64,000 bases of DNA from Hymenolepis diminuta (taxonomy: Eukaryota > Platyhelminthes > Cestoda > Cyclophyllidea > Hymenolepididae), in the NCBI GenBank assembly GCA_900708905.1, contig CAADRB010000038.1:599210-663209 (forward strand). Direction: 5' to 3'. The notes beneath the pieces are model-generated. The model was not told the origin of the DNA and did not search any database. It worked only from the letters and a program-made list of their open reading frames with translations. Position 1 is the first letter of the stretch; each line of letters starts with the position of its first letter. Below are positions 48,911 through 63,589 of the stretch, piece after piece. Position numbers and translations under genes: made by a program.

Positions 48911-51900
48911 AGCAGTAATAAACTCATTTAAATCACTACTAGATAATAAGTTATGTTATTTGATACAAAGTATTATACGTATAATTGCACAGTCATTAAA
49001 GTGACTTTATTATGAATTTAAAAGTTTGGAGGCAGATTCACTTCATATGGATATCGGCCTGGCCGTAGTTACTCAAAGCTAGATTGAATTCGCTTTAAAA
49101 GTGTTAGAATGGAAAATGAAATTTCTGATAAATGACGGTTTACTTAATTCCAGTTGTCCTAATCCCGCCGAAGATGTTGCTATTGGGAAGTTGATGTGAA
49201 GGAAAAGACTGAGCTATTAAATACGATGAGGTATGCTATTATGAGCCATCAGGCACGTTGTTACCAGTTAATATGGACGTCTCTGTCTGCACGCTGTCTA
49301 ACATTGGCATGGAACGTGAAAAAAACGTGCGAGAACAGTGAAAACAGGAGAGATAGAGACCTATTCACCTCCTTCTATCTTGGTGAGTGAGAGGACTGTG
49401 GCCAACAAGATAAGATGGCCGCTTTCCCTCATCTTTATACCTGTTACGTTCTCAGTTCTTATTTCTATCTATCATATACCTTATAGACAATATGGTTTTT
49501 CCCATTAACAAAATTCATGTATAAGATATTTCACTATAGGGACTTATTTAGACCGCATTGCCTGCAGAATTCCGAGAGTTTGACTGCTTTTGCATATTTT
49601 GTTCGACAGACGAGTAAGCAATAAAACATCATCTAATAGTTAGGGCAACGCAATTGTGAGTCCATACGCGCGAATGCTGCACTCTTTTGTCTTTTCGTAA
49701 TACTTGAATCATCGTTGCATTCACAACGTCATTTTCAATAGATCTAATATTCACATAAAACAAGCCTCCATATCACCACTATCCGCCTTGACTTAAGCAA
49801 CACGTCTAGATCAGACATAAAGAGATGGAGGATATGATGAGTGAAAGAATGAGATTGCATGTAGTTAGGATGAGATCTACAGATATGTCTCGGCGATGAC
49901 AGTATCTTGAGCACTAGATTTGAGTACTATCATGTTCTCGTCGGTTTCGATGTATCAACTGAGGATTTGAAGAAATGTACATTAGCAGATTAAATAGGCT
50001 ACATTTCGGCGTGTACTATCATTTTCCAACTTCATTTTCTAACATCCCAGATAGTGACTTACTGATGTACCTTGAAATGGATGTATTCTCTCCTCTTCTG
50101 TTCGGTATTTAAGTAGGTCCATAAATACTTTGGACACACCAGACATTTAACTATTTCAAAAAGATTAGCATACTTAGAGCAAAGTATCTTTCTCTCAGTT
50201 ATAAATTTTGTTTGTGATTCCCAGTCATACTACCTGGAATTCGAGCAGATATATAATAGCCACCACTGATTTGCATAGGCATAATTATCAGAAAGTGGGG
50301 CTGCACTTATCATTTATCTCTCTGTATATATCATAAGAATAAGGTACCATTGTCTTCTTATGTTGTTGTGGCGTAGTTATTGATAATTCCTCATTTATGA
50401 GAGAGTTTTTGTTTGGGATTTACTCGAAAATTAAGCAAATAGTTTCTTTCTTAATAACTAGTAACCTAATGTCCATCAGGCAAGGGTGGTAATATCCTGA
50501 TAGGAAGACGAAATAATGTTTTTTTAGTGTGCTGGAAGAGCAATGCAGATTCCACATCATTGTCACGTCACTTCCACGTCATATCCATGCAAGCCACAAT
50601 ACGACGAATTCAGCTGCTACATGACCAGTCTGCCATATGCAAACATTTAAGATCAATTATTTGTTCAATCTTCTCCAGCCAATCACGATTTGACGAACCG
50701 CAATTCTGAATGCATTAACGGATCTTATTTGCATTTACAACTCTGGTCTGGTGTGATAACTAGACTAGTCTTGTCCAGTTAGTCTAAATTTTCTCTCTTT
50801 CTCTGGAGTCTGAACCAGACCTTAAACAGGAACTTGACCACACATTAAAACATTTGTAATATGCTTCGATTTTAGATCTGTTAGGAATACACTGAGATAT
50901 TCAACAAGGGTCTGCTTAGTGATACAGACGTCGATACATAATGGGATATCGATGGAAAAGTATTTCGATCCAGACTCCATTATAGTGTGAAAATGTAAAT
51001 GTGGGTAGACTTTAAGAGCATGGAAGGAAAGGCCTTGCTCAAGAACATATTCCTGTCGCTCTTTGGCCTCTATCTGGATTTGAGGTCATTATTATAGATA
51101 ATTGAGTCCAGTCTTCTGCCACTCTCAAAAGAGCAACCCTAACAGTCCCGCTATAATCTTTCTTATGTTTCACAGACATCTTATCAGGAAGACATTAAGC
51201 AGTCTGAGAGGGGTCGTAAAATTTAAAGACTTAGGTCTCAAAAGAGGTTATCAAATGTCTCAAGTTGCAATTCTTGCGCATTCATTTTAAGTCTATTATA
51301 GTCAGACCGCTACCATTATAAATGTTACAGATGGTCGGACCTCAGAGGAAGAAATAAGACAGGGACAAATCAGACAGGACTAATCTATTTTCTTGCTTAG
51401 ACCAAACCAGATTCATTAATATAATTTGGAATCTATTTATAGATAAAAATCGAGTTTGATCGGATTGTAATTGATCTCACTTCCATTTCCTACCGTGGCG
51501 GAATATGATTGGCCAGACAACGCACCGATCGATCAATGACGTTTGACTTCATGACGTGATGTGAAGGTGGCATGGCGGTGACGTAGCATCGATTTTACAC
51601 TTTTACTTCGTGCCAAAACACCGTTTCGCCCTTCTTCCATGACCTTTACTGATTGAGCTATTTTCGAGCATCGGGTTTGCTTGGATGTCATTTTCACTCG
51701 GGAATTGTTTACAGGACTTGTTTTCATTTTCAGCTTTCGAAATCTTCAACAGCACAAGTTACCTAACCACAGATATATGTATATATGTATTTATTACACA
51801 AAATGATATCGAATAGAATATTAAAGATCGTTAAATGAGACGCGCCATATACAACGAAATAAACAATGAACTACATTTTAAAACAGATCAGCCTGATATC

Positions 51901-52408
51901 ATAATGGTAGTCATTCAGTCAAATTTGTCCAATGTCAGTGTATAGTTAAATAACCGGTAATAATTTGAATTGGCTTTTGGTGTGATGGGATACAATAGCT
52001 ATATATTTGTGAATACGTATTTTTACATCTATATACAACTTAACCAGAAAAATTTTCAAATTTATTCATCGGTTTTTCCAATCTCTCTGATTATTACTAA
52101 TGAGTTCTGTCGTGAATTGCACCAATTACATAAAAATTATACACAGTGAAATGAACGAAAGCGTCCAAAAAGTGATTCAGAAAATCAAGAAAAAGAAACA
52201 GAGGAATTTAGTTAAAGAAGTGATAGCATAAAATCTGTCTTATATAGATTTCAGCCATCTAATGCCGAACAACGTTCAAATATCTCAACTATCGGCTTTT
52301 ATCTCTCTTGTCAATTCAATGAAAATTTCCTAGTTTCACCTCCTTACCTATAAAAATGGTATTTAAGAAACACAAAAATGTGCCTTTAGTTACTCGATAC
52401 TACTTATT

Positions 52409-52470
52409 TCATAGACACTACTATAGCGAGTCTTTTCATTTCATAAGTTGTAGTAGTGTCTTCTATGAGA
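52409..52470. repeat. Imperfect inverted repeat
   Basis: Arms ttcatagacactacta (52409-52422) and tagtagtgtcttctatgaga (52451-52470) pair with one small bulge around a loop of about 28 bases. Confidence 0.4.
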
Positions 52471-54561
52471 TCTTCTGAGAAAAAAAATACAGTTATTTCA
52501 GTTAGTTAAAATTACAAAATATAGGTGACCCCAGATACCTTACGCACCCTGTATATGCCCACGACTAGTGATGTTATCCATGACACACTTGGATTCTTTA
52601 TCTATTAAGTAGATGATATGAATTTCATCAACAGAACACAGTGTATCATAAGACACAGAATTGGATCAAGCGCCTGCTATGTGTCTAGACACAAATGGAA
52701 ATTGATTCGTAATGGAATAGTGACAAAAAATTCATTTTATCCAGACTCTATAATAAACTGAGAAAGTTGATTCCAATAACTGGTCAGAATTTAATTTGAA
52801 ACTACTACCGATGAAAGGGATGAAAAAACGATGAAAGAAATTAAGTAACATTTCTAACGTCGCGGAAATAAATCATGTCTTAAGTGAATATTAGCAATTT
52901 TTTCCATTCATTGTATAAAAATGTCATTATGTAGCAAGTCAGCCATCCAAAATGACATATCTGACCATTCTGTTATTGCTCTTTTTATTACGGAATTTAG
53001 AAATTTTTAGAAATTCGAGTTATAGAAATTATGGATGATCCAAAATATTTTAGATATTAAAACTGTTAATGTAATTCCATCACACATCTATCCATACGAT
53101 TCATAAGAATCTGTGAGCCTCAGTTAACAGCTTAATTAGACCACTTTTATGATAAAGTGACACCATCAATTATTACTCAAGTATCCACAAATTTATGAAA
53201 ATAAATCGGCAAATTTAAACAAACTTTTAAGTAATTAAATATCTATGCAAACTGGTGGTAACAATGGTCCAATGATTTTGACTCCTTTTCATTAGTCATT
53301 TCCATATTTTTATTCTCATAAGACTTCCCATTAACTCTGATCTAATATACCAATTAACTGCTCCTACAATTGGACCAATTTATCCCACCAAGAAAGCACT
53401 TAAGGAAAAAAGAACCGAGAGAAAACAAAGACTGTAAAGGACGGCAGTGCATTTTGACCAAACAGGAAACTGCTTGAAATCCCTCTGGACACAGAATTTA
53501 TTCCCAATTCCCTGTAGATATAAACCTATTCTTAACTAAGCCGGGTTCTGATGTTATTGAATATGGGAGATTGCGCCAAGACCGGTAGTCTGTAAAAAAT
53601 CGTAAAACTTACTAGTAGCATTAAAATAATCTTTATGGCTTTCTAAATTATCCTTTTTTTCTCAGTATGTACATTAGGTTCAAGTTTTTATAATGCGGAC
53701 AGGATGACCGTCACTGATCACCTTCATCATCCACTGTCCGGATTCTTCAAGCATGAAAAATTGCTAGGACTGCGCTTTTTACTAGCCCAAAGACATAGTT
53801 ATAGCTTAATACCAGGTTATACTCTTGCATACTCCGTCTATTTGTTTGATGTGAAATTCGAAGTCACATATCACGCAATGCATTGAAATGATCATCACAC
53901 AATGGTGGAGGAACTCAAGTTATCCTTAACCTTTCAAATTTAAATACCTCAGACCTTCACTGACTTCCCAAATCTGCTAAGAAAAAAAGTGGTCATACTT
54001 AACTACGGTAGGGGTAAGACATTTTAGAACCACTCTGATGGCAAACACTTATTCTGCCACTTCATGTTTGACTAAAATTAACATCCACATCAATGGATTC
54101 GCATCCGTAAGCATCGATTTCGTTACCTCTGATATGCACGTTGATTCGGTTAAAATCAGCTCACCTAACTGATTGTGATTTTCCCTCACTCATTACTCAT
54201 CTTAGCTAGTCCAGCTTTTTTCCTACATGAACTTGGACGTAGTGAGCACCCAGTTTATGTTGCGTTTCCTTTGTGAATGCGTCATACGCCCATAATGTAA
54301 CTTTAAAGAGATATCTTGAATGTTACCTTTCTTATTTTTCCCACCTTCGTCATTCTTTAAACACGAATCTAATCACTCAAAACCTTGCAATAGTTAAATT
54401 TCGAGAGATTCGGGTAATTAAAAATTTGCTTAAAAAAGAAAATACAGAAAATTTTAGTTTCATACTCCCATTCGTACTTCTTATCAAAGCACAGTTGATT
54501 TGTATTATAGCAGTATAAAAAACGATATTTTCATCAAATCTGTGAAAAATCATCGCTCATT

Positions 54562-57500
54562 CTAATTCGGCTGTTTAACTGAAATAACGTACATCCTATC
54601 CGCAGAAGGGAATATTACTCCGGTCCTTATGTACAACAAGGTCTGACGAGATTCAGTAACAGCTAAATTAGATTTCGAAACAGATGGATATGGTAATTCA
54701 GCGATTTTGTGAATTAATGTGCGATTTCTTCGATCAAATAGAAGTATTTCGTCATCTACCATTGCTGCAAAAATAAATGTCTCAACTGCTTTAATATCAA
54801 CTAGACGTCTTCCGAATTCACCAAACTCTACGAATAAATTTAATAATTATTTGCAAATTTGTTGTGCAAAATAAATTAACTAGAAGAAATTAAAACATAC
54901 CTATTTGAAAGGGAAAATCTTTTTGAGCTTTTAAATTGTACACATGAAGATTATATTCTGTACAGTATATAATCTCACCAGCAACCAAATCGATGATAAC
55001 ACATTCATAGCCTTTAGGAAACATAGACTGGATTTCGGTAGTGGAAGTATGGTCCTCGGTGTTAAATATTGTAATGTACTCCGTACTAACGGAAACAATC
55101 CACTTCCCATCATAGTGGATTTCCACTGGAGGATGTCTACATTTTCTTACGCTACGGCTCAGCACACCATCAATCTGATGAGTATGTATATTACCCTGTA
55201 AATCACCAGATATTATCCAATCATCACAGAAAGCAACAGCCGTACAATTAGGAACTATAAATCAACATAATTTAGTTATTTAAATATCGAGCACATATTG
55301 AGTATCTATATATCATTCTGTATCCTACTAATACAAGTGAGAGTAGATAAAAATACACTCCCTTATTGTCCACTTGAAATTACTTCCAAAACAATTTTCA
55401 TCTTCATTTTATAAGTTAATACATTCCTTTTAAAGATGCCTATTTTATTTTAAAAAGGACGCAAATATATATGATATTTTGCAAATTTGACCTGATCAAA
55501 ATTTTTACTGTTAAGTTGTATGGCATATCGCAAGAACAATAATCCCTTATTACATTTTATAAATTTATGAACACAATTATGATCGCATATACAATTCTTT
55601 CATTATCTTATCTATATATATATATTATTACAATGTAGAATTTAACATTTACATTTGTTTAACATATATTAATTCGTCTATAAGTAAACACATAAATACA
55701 TAAGCAGAGCAAAATAAGCCCTACCTACAAAGACCCTAAGGCATTGTCCAGTTAACGCATTCCACAGTCTGACAGTATTGTCATAACTTCCACTTACAAA
55801 TAGACATCTTTCGTCTGGTGTCTGAGGTTTAGACGACTTGGTAGAAGTAGCAAGACTGTTAATTACACTTTCGTGTCCACTTAGAACTCGAAAGTGCGGA
55901 AATTGCCTTCCATCGTCTAATCCCCAAATGTGTATGCGTCCAAGAGTGGTTGCTCCTATTAGCAATGCCGGCTGATGTGGCACTGGCATTATGACAAACT
56001 GAGAAAATGACGACTTCAAATCTGGATTTTCTATTTGGGCTATTCGTTGTCCCGATTGATTCAAGTCTAATATATGTATTGAGCCCCACTCAGAAGTTAT
56101 AATCGCCCATTCTCCATATATTAGCGGGGGAAGAAAATCATCTTTCTTTATAATAAACTATAAAAAAATATTTTTACAAGGTAATTTATTAAAAAATATG
56201 GTATTGACATAAACAGTTAGACCTTGAGTTATTGATTCATTATGAATACATCAACATTTATGCAAACTAATAGGGATAACCCTCTATCCTCTCCCTGATT
56301 TTTCAAAATATTTAGTCATCTTTGGCTAATTGGTAAATGAAGCAATATCACTTTGAACTGCCTTAAAACAATTCTATTTAGCTTGCTGAAAGGAATGTTT
56401 TTAAGAGATTTAGAGCAACCAAAATGAGTCTGGTTTTATGTAGTGCCAATTCATATCGACGCTGAATTCAAGATAGCTCGTGGAATCATGTCGCACACCA
56501 AATTTATGGATACACTAATTACGCAAATGCTCTCGGATCAGGTTAGTCGACCGTAATAATAGTGACCAATAATAGGCATACTAAAATGTCATTCAATTTA
56601 CGTCATTTACTCAACAAAACCACATAAAACTAACTTCAAAATGGGCAAGTAGCCTGTAAGTTTTAGAACAGTGTGAAAATTTTATATTATATAATTAATT
56701 CCAGACGAGTTAATCCAATTGCAGGATAAACCAAGCATCTCCTACAACTATTTGATTAAAAGTGTTCAGGGTGAAATACACAAAACAACATGCTAAAGAT
56801 GTTCTTGGAAAGATTAGAAGAGAACTGCATATCTTTGCGAATTTCTCAGACTGATCTCTTTATTTCCAACATCAGAATGAATTATGAAGATTTAACTTCT
56901 GGTACGACTGGGAGCTTAACAGTGAGTCTTGACTCTGTACTAACTTGCTTATTGTTACCTTAGTTTTAGCCCAAACTTCATTTCAACATTTTTACTTTAA
57001 CCATTTAAACCAATTTTCTGATTCGTTTTGGATGCAATCAGCTTTTTAGTTTAATACTATTAGATTAATTTTTCCGATATGATGAAATTTATTTTGTATT
57101 GAAAATTACACACACTCTCTAATCTGTTCTTCCCCAATAATAAGTATTTGACCATAAATTCTCTCAATTAGAGATAGAAAATTTCTCCTATTCTATCTAA
57201 CCATCTGGATATGCTTTATAACTGATGAAGGAGGCGAAATAGAATGAAGAAAGCAGGCAAGTTGATTTTAATAAACAAAAAAAAGACCAAATCGTGGGGA
57301 CTAAAGGCAGCAGAATAAGAGTCAGATAACGGGTGGGATGCACAGATCATTGTAGTGGTATCTTTTTATCTGATTGGTCCATTTTTGCCTGATATTTTCG
57401 GTAAGTAAATTGCCAAACTGAACTGTCACACATGCATTTTAGAAAACTCTAATATAGTATATTAGCGCTCAATTACTAATATATGATCATTGTCAATATA

Positions 57501-58744
57501 TGTAAAAATATAGCATCCAAGATTTTAACCTGATAAGCCTAATCAGGTCAACGGCGATCTAGGTGTTCTACAGACTCTGCTTAGCCGTTTGTATTTTATT
57601 TTGCTAATTGATATGGATTTATTTGGCATCGGTAATTGGCCAATCGGTTTTTGACAATATTCAGTAGTAAATGAAATACAGAAAAGCCCTCTTGCTTTAT
57701 TTGGAGACAATACACATTCAACCTCTCCTTCGACTTTTTACCTTGGTTAATTAAGTGATTCTCGGATGGATATTTCACTTTACTTTTGCCATCTCAATTG
57801 GCGATAGGAACCGCTAATCACGCTCTGTTACAGGCGTCTCAGCAACGTTTCATTTACTCTTAATACCTTGCTGATTACTTGCACTTCTTCTCTCGTACAG
57901 ATGCTTTCCATCATAAAACTGGCATCCTTTGCGCTTGTCCGATATAGAAATAATAAGAACAAAGGTCGAAAAACACGAACTTTGGTTTTGTACTTGTTGA
58001 AAGCATGAAGTTTAATTTATATCTTAAAATTTATGCCATTATGTTTCCTGCGTAATTCATCAAAGTATGCAAACGTGCAACATTAATAAGAATCGCGAAC
58101 TCCACTAAATAGTATTACACTCTTAAAACAACAAAGTTTCCTCGAAAGCCTACACTTAGTTTTAATGCCGGCAAATGCATAAGTAATAAAGCAGTAGAAT
58201 TCAATCTCACATCAGTGCGTCTTCTAATAATAAATTGTCGGTTTCGCCATTTATTTTCAACTTTTTTCTCTCGAAGATATGCCCTATACCACGTGTGCTC
58301 CTGCTGTCCACATTCAGTTGTCCACTGCGTCCACTGATTTAAATCTTCATGCTCAAAATATCGACATTTTGGAATGTTTAAGGAACGGCAAGTAGTCTCC
58401 CAACGACTAGCATACTTTATCACCGCATTCCATTTTCGAGATACCTGTTTCCAAGTGAGAAAAACATATATTTAAATTGACAAGGAAATTGAAAACCGAA
58501 TAAAATACAATACAAGTCTTACCTGATAACATGCAAAGAGGCTTTCATCGTCGAGGTATTTGATAATCCCCTTTATAGCTAATTTTGGGAGATTACTGAA
58601 GTAGTCTCGTTCTTCATTAGAAGATTGAGGTTCATACAAGGCAGATGTTCTGCCATCATTCCCTCGACTGGCACTTCTAAATAGCTCCTTTCCTTCCACT
58701 TCCACTTGTTTTTCCAGCTTTCTGCTTTGAACACCTTCGCCCAT
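54562..58744 (-). CDS. F-box/WD-repeat protein
   Basis: Five exons read right to left: 58744-58523, 58444-58121, 56157-55725, 55254-54901 and 54827-54562 (stop). The phases agree at every join and give 532 residues. The F-box spans the first junction: FSNLPKLAIKGIIKYLDD, ESLFACYQ|VSRKWNAVI. Exon 3 carries the clearest WD repeats (LIGATTLGRIHIWGL; SGHESVINSL; LFVSGSYDNTVRLWNALTG), and exons 4-5 hold weaker beta-propeller blades (DDWIISGDLQGNIHTHQ; DEILLFDRRNRTLIHKI). Such proteins pick substrates for SCF (Skp1-Cullin-F-box) ubiquitin ligases: the F-box binds Skp1 and the propeller binds the target. I cannot assign it to a named FBXW orthologue because the propeller is too diverged. The 2-kb intron 2 could hide another exon, although phase does not require it. 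A degenerate relative lies at 62413-63126. Confidence 0.85.
56158..58120 (-). other. Intron 2 of the F-box/WD gene
   Basis: Intron of about 2 kb; donor gtgtaa, acceptor ttttatag. No WD-like or other exon was recognised in it. Confidence 0.65.
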
Positions 58745-61700
58745 TTCGCAATTATAAAAATTCTGATTATTTAGCGCAATTTGTGACGATAACTCTTGTA
58801 TTTAATCAATTAAATTTGAGCAACCAATAAATTTAAATGGTGCAAATTTGAAATGATGCAGAAAGAAAAGGAATCAAGATACTTGAATAGGTCCAGCAGA
58901 AGTCAATAAATTGAGACCAGGATCAAAGGTTCATGCTAAGAGGAATAGAGAGAATAGAGATTTTCAATTACAACCAAAAACGAAAGCAGTATTCCGTTTC
59001 AGATAATGGAAGAAAATGTTCCGAATCAAAGAAAAAGAAGAGAACGCATCAGTTGCAAAAAGGGAGGGATTAATGGCAGAGAAGCTGGGGCTCTTTTCGT
59101 TATCTCCTGGACTACTCATTCAGAACTTGACGGAAAATCCCCAATGGACTAACAAACGGGAAGAAGAGGACTGAAGCCGCCTCAGTCACTCGAATTCACC
59201 CTGAGAAAATGAATAGCTCGCCATTAAGCAATATGTAACCAAAGCTTTAATTAATTTATTAAAATTGTTAATAAATGTACGTAAAATATGCTTTGAACTT
59301 GACGTGGTTAAAAGTTATTAAATATTGACATAGTAATAATAATTATTATTTATATATTCATTACATTTAAATAATAATTTTTAATTTTAATGATAATTAC
59401 TTTAATATTCGATTTTAAAAATATTAAAATTCAAATATTAACATCAGCACTTTACTTATTTTGATATATTCAAAAGGTGATATTCAGGCAGTTTTCAGAA
59501 GAAAATACCCATGAATAAGAATTGCTAAAATTCTATTTGAGGTGAAGAAGTTAAATATACTTATCCTCATGTAATGGTACTCGTAAAATAAATTTCATAA
59601 TTTCACTGAATGAATCTGAATCAACATTAATCTCAAGTAAGGCTCCCTAACTAGACTGACCGAATCAGGCAAAAAATCTGTTTACAAGAAGAATTTTCTT
59701 CCTTAGGCATCAATACTGAGAGAGGACATCCTGGGTTGTGACACAAAGTTCGATGAGATAAGCTATGGTAGTCTTATGGTTCAGTATGCACTCTATACAT
59801 AAAGGACCGCGCAAATCTGAGTCAGAGTTCACAGGTTCAGCAAACTCTAACCATTCATTTTTGCATAATTTTTTTAAGTGCTCATTGACTAGTGATAAGA
59901 AGCCGACTAAACAAAGGTCATAGCTACAGTTTTGTCTCGAGATGAATGATTCTAGAGGGGCTTCTCAAAGTCTCCCATTATTCTTATCAAAACGCGGTCA
60001 CATATCGCTCCTGATAGCTTGACAGTTCTTCGGAGCTAAAACTGTTATAAGTTCGGGAGTTTTTTGATTTCCTAACATCAACAAATATGAGGATATGCCA
60101 TTCGACCGTATTATAATCCTATGTAATCCCTTTATTTGGCTAATAAAATTTCGTAAGTGGCACGGGTAAAATAAGAGTTTTATTGAACAAATGGTACACA
60201 ACGTAGAGTGATACAAGTGTCTAAAATAAATAGTGGGGAGAGAAGAAAGCATGAGTGTACTAGAAGTCTCACGCAGCTCGTGCGTCGTTCGGTCATCATT
60301 TGGGTTTCTAGATAGTATTCACGGCTCCTCTTACTTTTAATTTTACTAAAAATTGCTATGTAGGTAAAAATGAGACAAAAATGAAAATAGGATTTCTGTT
60401 TTGACCTGATGAAAGTTCCGCCTTCCCCATTAATTTCTTTTTAGTTAATATTTGACACTTTTAACCAGTGAAATTACACACGCAGTAAATAGAAGATGCT
60501 ATTTGATCTCGGAGTTTTACAATTGGTTCCAGCACACAATTGCAGCAGATGAGTTTATTTTGCTCCAATTAATATCAAAAATTTTCCGATATTCCCGCAA
60601 GTTTTTCCCTTATGATTAAATTAAAGATTTTGTCCTGGATGCTCACTATTTTCTCATAATTGATGGCCCCGGCCGATCATCAGTAAGTCCGGAGACATTG
60701 TTTCAATTCGCTGTTCTGAAAAATCTGTTTTTCGTATTTTTTTGCAAATTTGGTTTTCTTGTCGTCAGCGATCATCATATTTTCGGTGGTCTTCCAATTA
60801 ATAAGGGCTTTGTATTATGATTTAAATTTTGGACACGCAATATTTTCTAGAAACTCTCCTTTGTTTTTATACGTTAAAAGAATGAGAAACAGACCCCAAA
60901 GACACAGTCCCACTTGCATTTTGAATAGACGTATCCGGTTACTCTCAACTCTTTTGACGTCGGGCAATGGTTCCGGGTTGAGTGATTCTAGCCCATCCTC
61001 GACTTAATGAATAGCAGCTTCATGCTGTGGGGATACCAGTTAGCAACAGAAAGCTCTAATCATGTGCTGATATGAGACCTCTTAACAGCGAGCTTGAGCC
61101 TACTTCTCAATAGATCCTCTCTTCTCTAGAACATATCTTTAAGGATTTAGATGACATATCTGGGAGTAAACGAATACTTCTCGGCTTCTCCAAGTGCGAT
61201 AATAGGATGGTTTTGGATTCCTTCTTCGATAAGAATACCTAGAAAGTGATTTAATATCGTTCATTTTGCAAAAAATCGTTAATTGACCAAATTCTTTCTC
61301 ATCAGTCAAAATGACGGAAACCTGTAAGTAGAGGGCCTGTGTCCAGTTTAAAGAGCCACAAAAGAGCAGAATCATTAGATCAAACTACGGTCCTAAACTT
61401 TATTAATTAAGTCTTGGAATCGATCTTAAATAAAAAACGAACTCATTTTGTAAAACTATTGCCTACTAAAGTGAATCTCCCTTCTGCCACAATCCTTCCC
61501 CTCCCTTTTTGTCAGTATCAGAGTATTTGATAGGTCTGCAGTGCACTTGAAACATTGTGAAAAAATTCGAAATTAAACTTTTAATAACGATCGTGTATTT
61601 TGAAGGTCTTCACATATCGTTTTGGTGATATGAGGTGTCTGACAAATTCAAAAAATAACCCTCGCTCTTCAATTTTATAACATACTTTGGAAGAGGTCAA

Positions 61701-62412
61701 TTCTGTCTAAGACAATCTCAAATTATAACTGAAGGAATGAAGTACAGAACTGATTCGGTTATATTAGGAAATTGAGTGTGCAGATAAATTGTGTATGTTG
61801 CAAGACAAATTGATGAGAGTTCTAATTAAACATGATTTGCGCATAGCTATTGATAGAACTGTGTGGAAATTAGCTAGACAAAATAGAGAGTCAGCAGTAT
61901 TCACTATCTTCAGAGCCAAACACCATTTTAAATCTTCACAATTATTACCCAGACTAAAACCCGGGCCTGTCAATATTTTCTTGTAACCAATCCTCTATTG
62001 CAGGACTTTCGAAATAGTTCTAAGGGTGTCTGATAACACCAGACTTAAAGCACTTCTTCGCAGTGGTAGAAGACCAATTATAAATCATACTCTCACTTAG
62101 CCAAACTCAACAAATTTATAAACATTGCTAAAGAATGTAACGAAACATTGATATAAAAATCAAAATATTCACAAATTATTATTTGTTTTAATTATTTCAT
62201 ACTAAGTAAAGATATTGTTTATGGAAAAAACCATGAGTTTTTCCCATACCTTCGACCCACACATAGTATAAAAAGTGTTGGATTCTGTCATCTTCATTTG
62301 GGATCAATAAAGTAGCATCCTTAGAATTTCACCTATCTTCCGATTCAACGGAAAATTCTTCCGATCCCAAATATATAACCTGCATTTTCCATTTGCTTGT
62401 ATGTGTAATATT
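58745..62412. other. Stretch upstream of the F-box/WD gene, no gene recognised
   Basis: About 3.7 kb, which should contain the promoter of the minus-strand F-box/WD gene near 58.8-59.2 kb. A very AT-rich, partly palindromic tract lies at 59330-59460. Open frames at 59998-60252, 60750-61007, 61139-61375 and 61764-61986 show no recognisable domain. Confidence 0.5.
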
Positions 62413-63126
62413 TTACAAAGTAGAGTTTGTGCTAAGTGTTTGAGTAAATGGAAACCTGCAATATTTTTTCAAAAGCTCATAAAACGAACCCATAGGGTAG
62501 TGCAGATTTTCTTTGGTTTTTAATATTGCACACGCAAATGTCATATCTCTTGCAGAAAATAATTTGACCAGCACTAGGATCAACGATGGTCCCAGAACAT
62601 GATACTGCAATAAGATAGCTGTTTGATTCATTCTGCAAATCAAAAATATACATTTGCGTAGCTCCTGTGGAGATGAGCCATCTGCCGTCAAAATCAAGAT
62701 GGAATGTGTAAAATTTACGCTCAAACGCAGCACATCTTTGATCACGAGCAATGGACCGTAAAAGAATATTTGCATTTTCATTAACGCCACTGACGCATAG
62801 GCACCTATCGTTTGTATTTGGAGTTTAGAAGACCTTTTTACTACTTGGATGTATCTTGCGGAAGTTTGTGCATGAGAAAAGCAGCTTCTCTTTAATCTTC
62901 GAATTTCTATTAGACCGTCCGTGAATTCTACACTCAGAAATGCGGGCTGATTTAGCATAGACACAGAAGTCATCTCCGAAAAGAACTTTCCTGATCTTGC
63001 GCCCAATCCGGTCGGATCACAAAGTTCAATCATATCCCATACAGAAATATCGCAATAGCAGCAATTCCTTATGGTCCATTCTACATGGAAAACTCCATTC
63101 ACTAAATTCTTGAAAGTCTTATCCAT
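62413..63126 (-). pseudogene. Decayed paralogue of the F-box/WD gene
   Basis: The long frame here (237 residues) reads as WD-gene exon 3 only in its first half: FFSEMTSVSMLNQPAFLSV matches FSQFVIMPVPHQPALLIG, and KRSSKLQ matches TKSSKPQ. Near 62826 the similarity moves to another frame, which stays open for about 115 codons: NDRCLCVSG matches DERCLFVSG, then RSIARDQRC matches RSVRKCR, DFDGRWLIST matches HYDGKWIVS, MYIFDLQNE matches ITIFNTED and GQIIFCKRYDICVCNIKNQ matches GEIIYCTEYNLHVYNLKAQ. About 50 residues across the exon 3/4 border are missing. One frameshift plus an internal deletion argue for a pseudogene. A short hidden intron at the shift is a less likely alternative. No F-box part was found beside it. 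Confidence 0.65.
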
Positions 63127-63580
63127 ATTTCATTTAAATAATAGTCCTTATCTGCTACTGGGAGCATAATTTCTTCCCGGAATTTCTTCTTCGACATACG
63201 TGGAGGTAGAACTGATGCCATCCATCTTTCAGATGGATGGATCAAATTATTTCTTATCACTCATACAAATCAAAATAATAGGAATTCTAGTTCTCTGGAT
63301 GGATCCCAGTGTGATATTACATATATTCTGTATCTTACATGTCACTGAAGAGCATAATCACCGAACCAAAATAGAATAGTATAAATTGAAGTCTAGATAA
63401 CACTCCCGAGAGCAATTACAGATTGATCAATACGATTACAAGGGCGACTTATAAATGGCACTTTACTAAATTTTGGTAAAAAAACTGTAAAATAATTTAA
63501 ATAGGAGTTGAAATTAAAGAAATGTCTTTTTGCAGGTTATCTTAAGGATGTTGACACTTAAAAAATAAATCCCCTATTGC
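63127..63580. other. Stretch right of the decayed WD copy
   Basis: AT-rich, with no recognised gene; a possible earlier exon of the WD paralogue was looked for and not found. Confidence 0.4.
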
Positions 63581-63589
63581 TCTCACATA

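Larger units (their letters stand above)
48064..54561. other. 6.5-kb intergenic stretch, no gene recognised
   Basis: Holds a third 3'-flank repeat (48765-48910) and an imperfect hairpin at 52409-52470. Short open frames, such as 49196-49390 and 51533-51727, have no recognisable domain. The convergent genes on either side mean that no promoter is required here. Confidence 0.55.
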
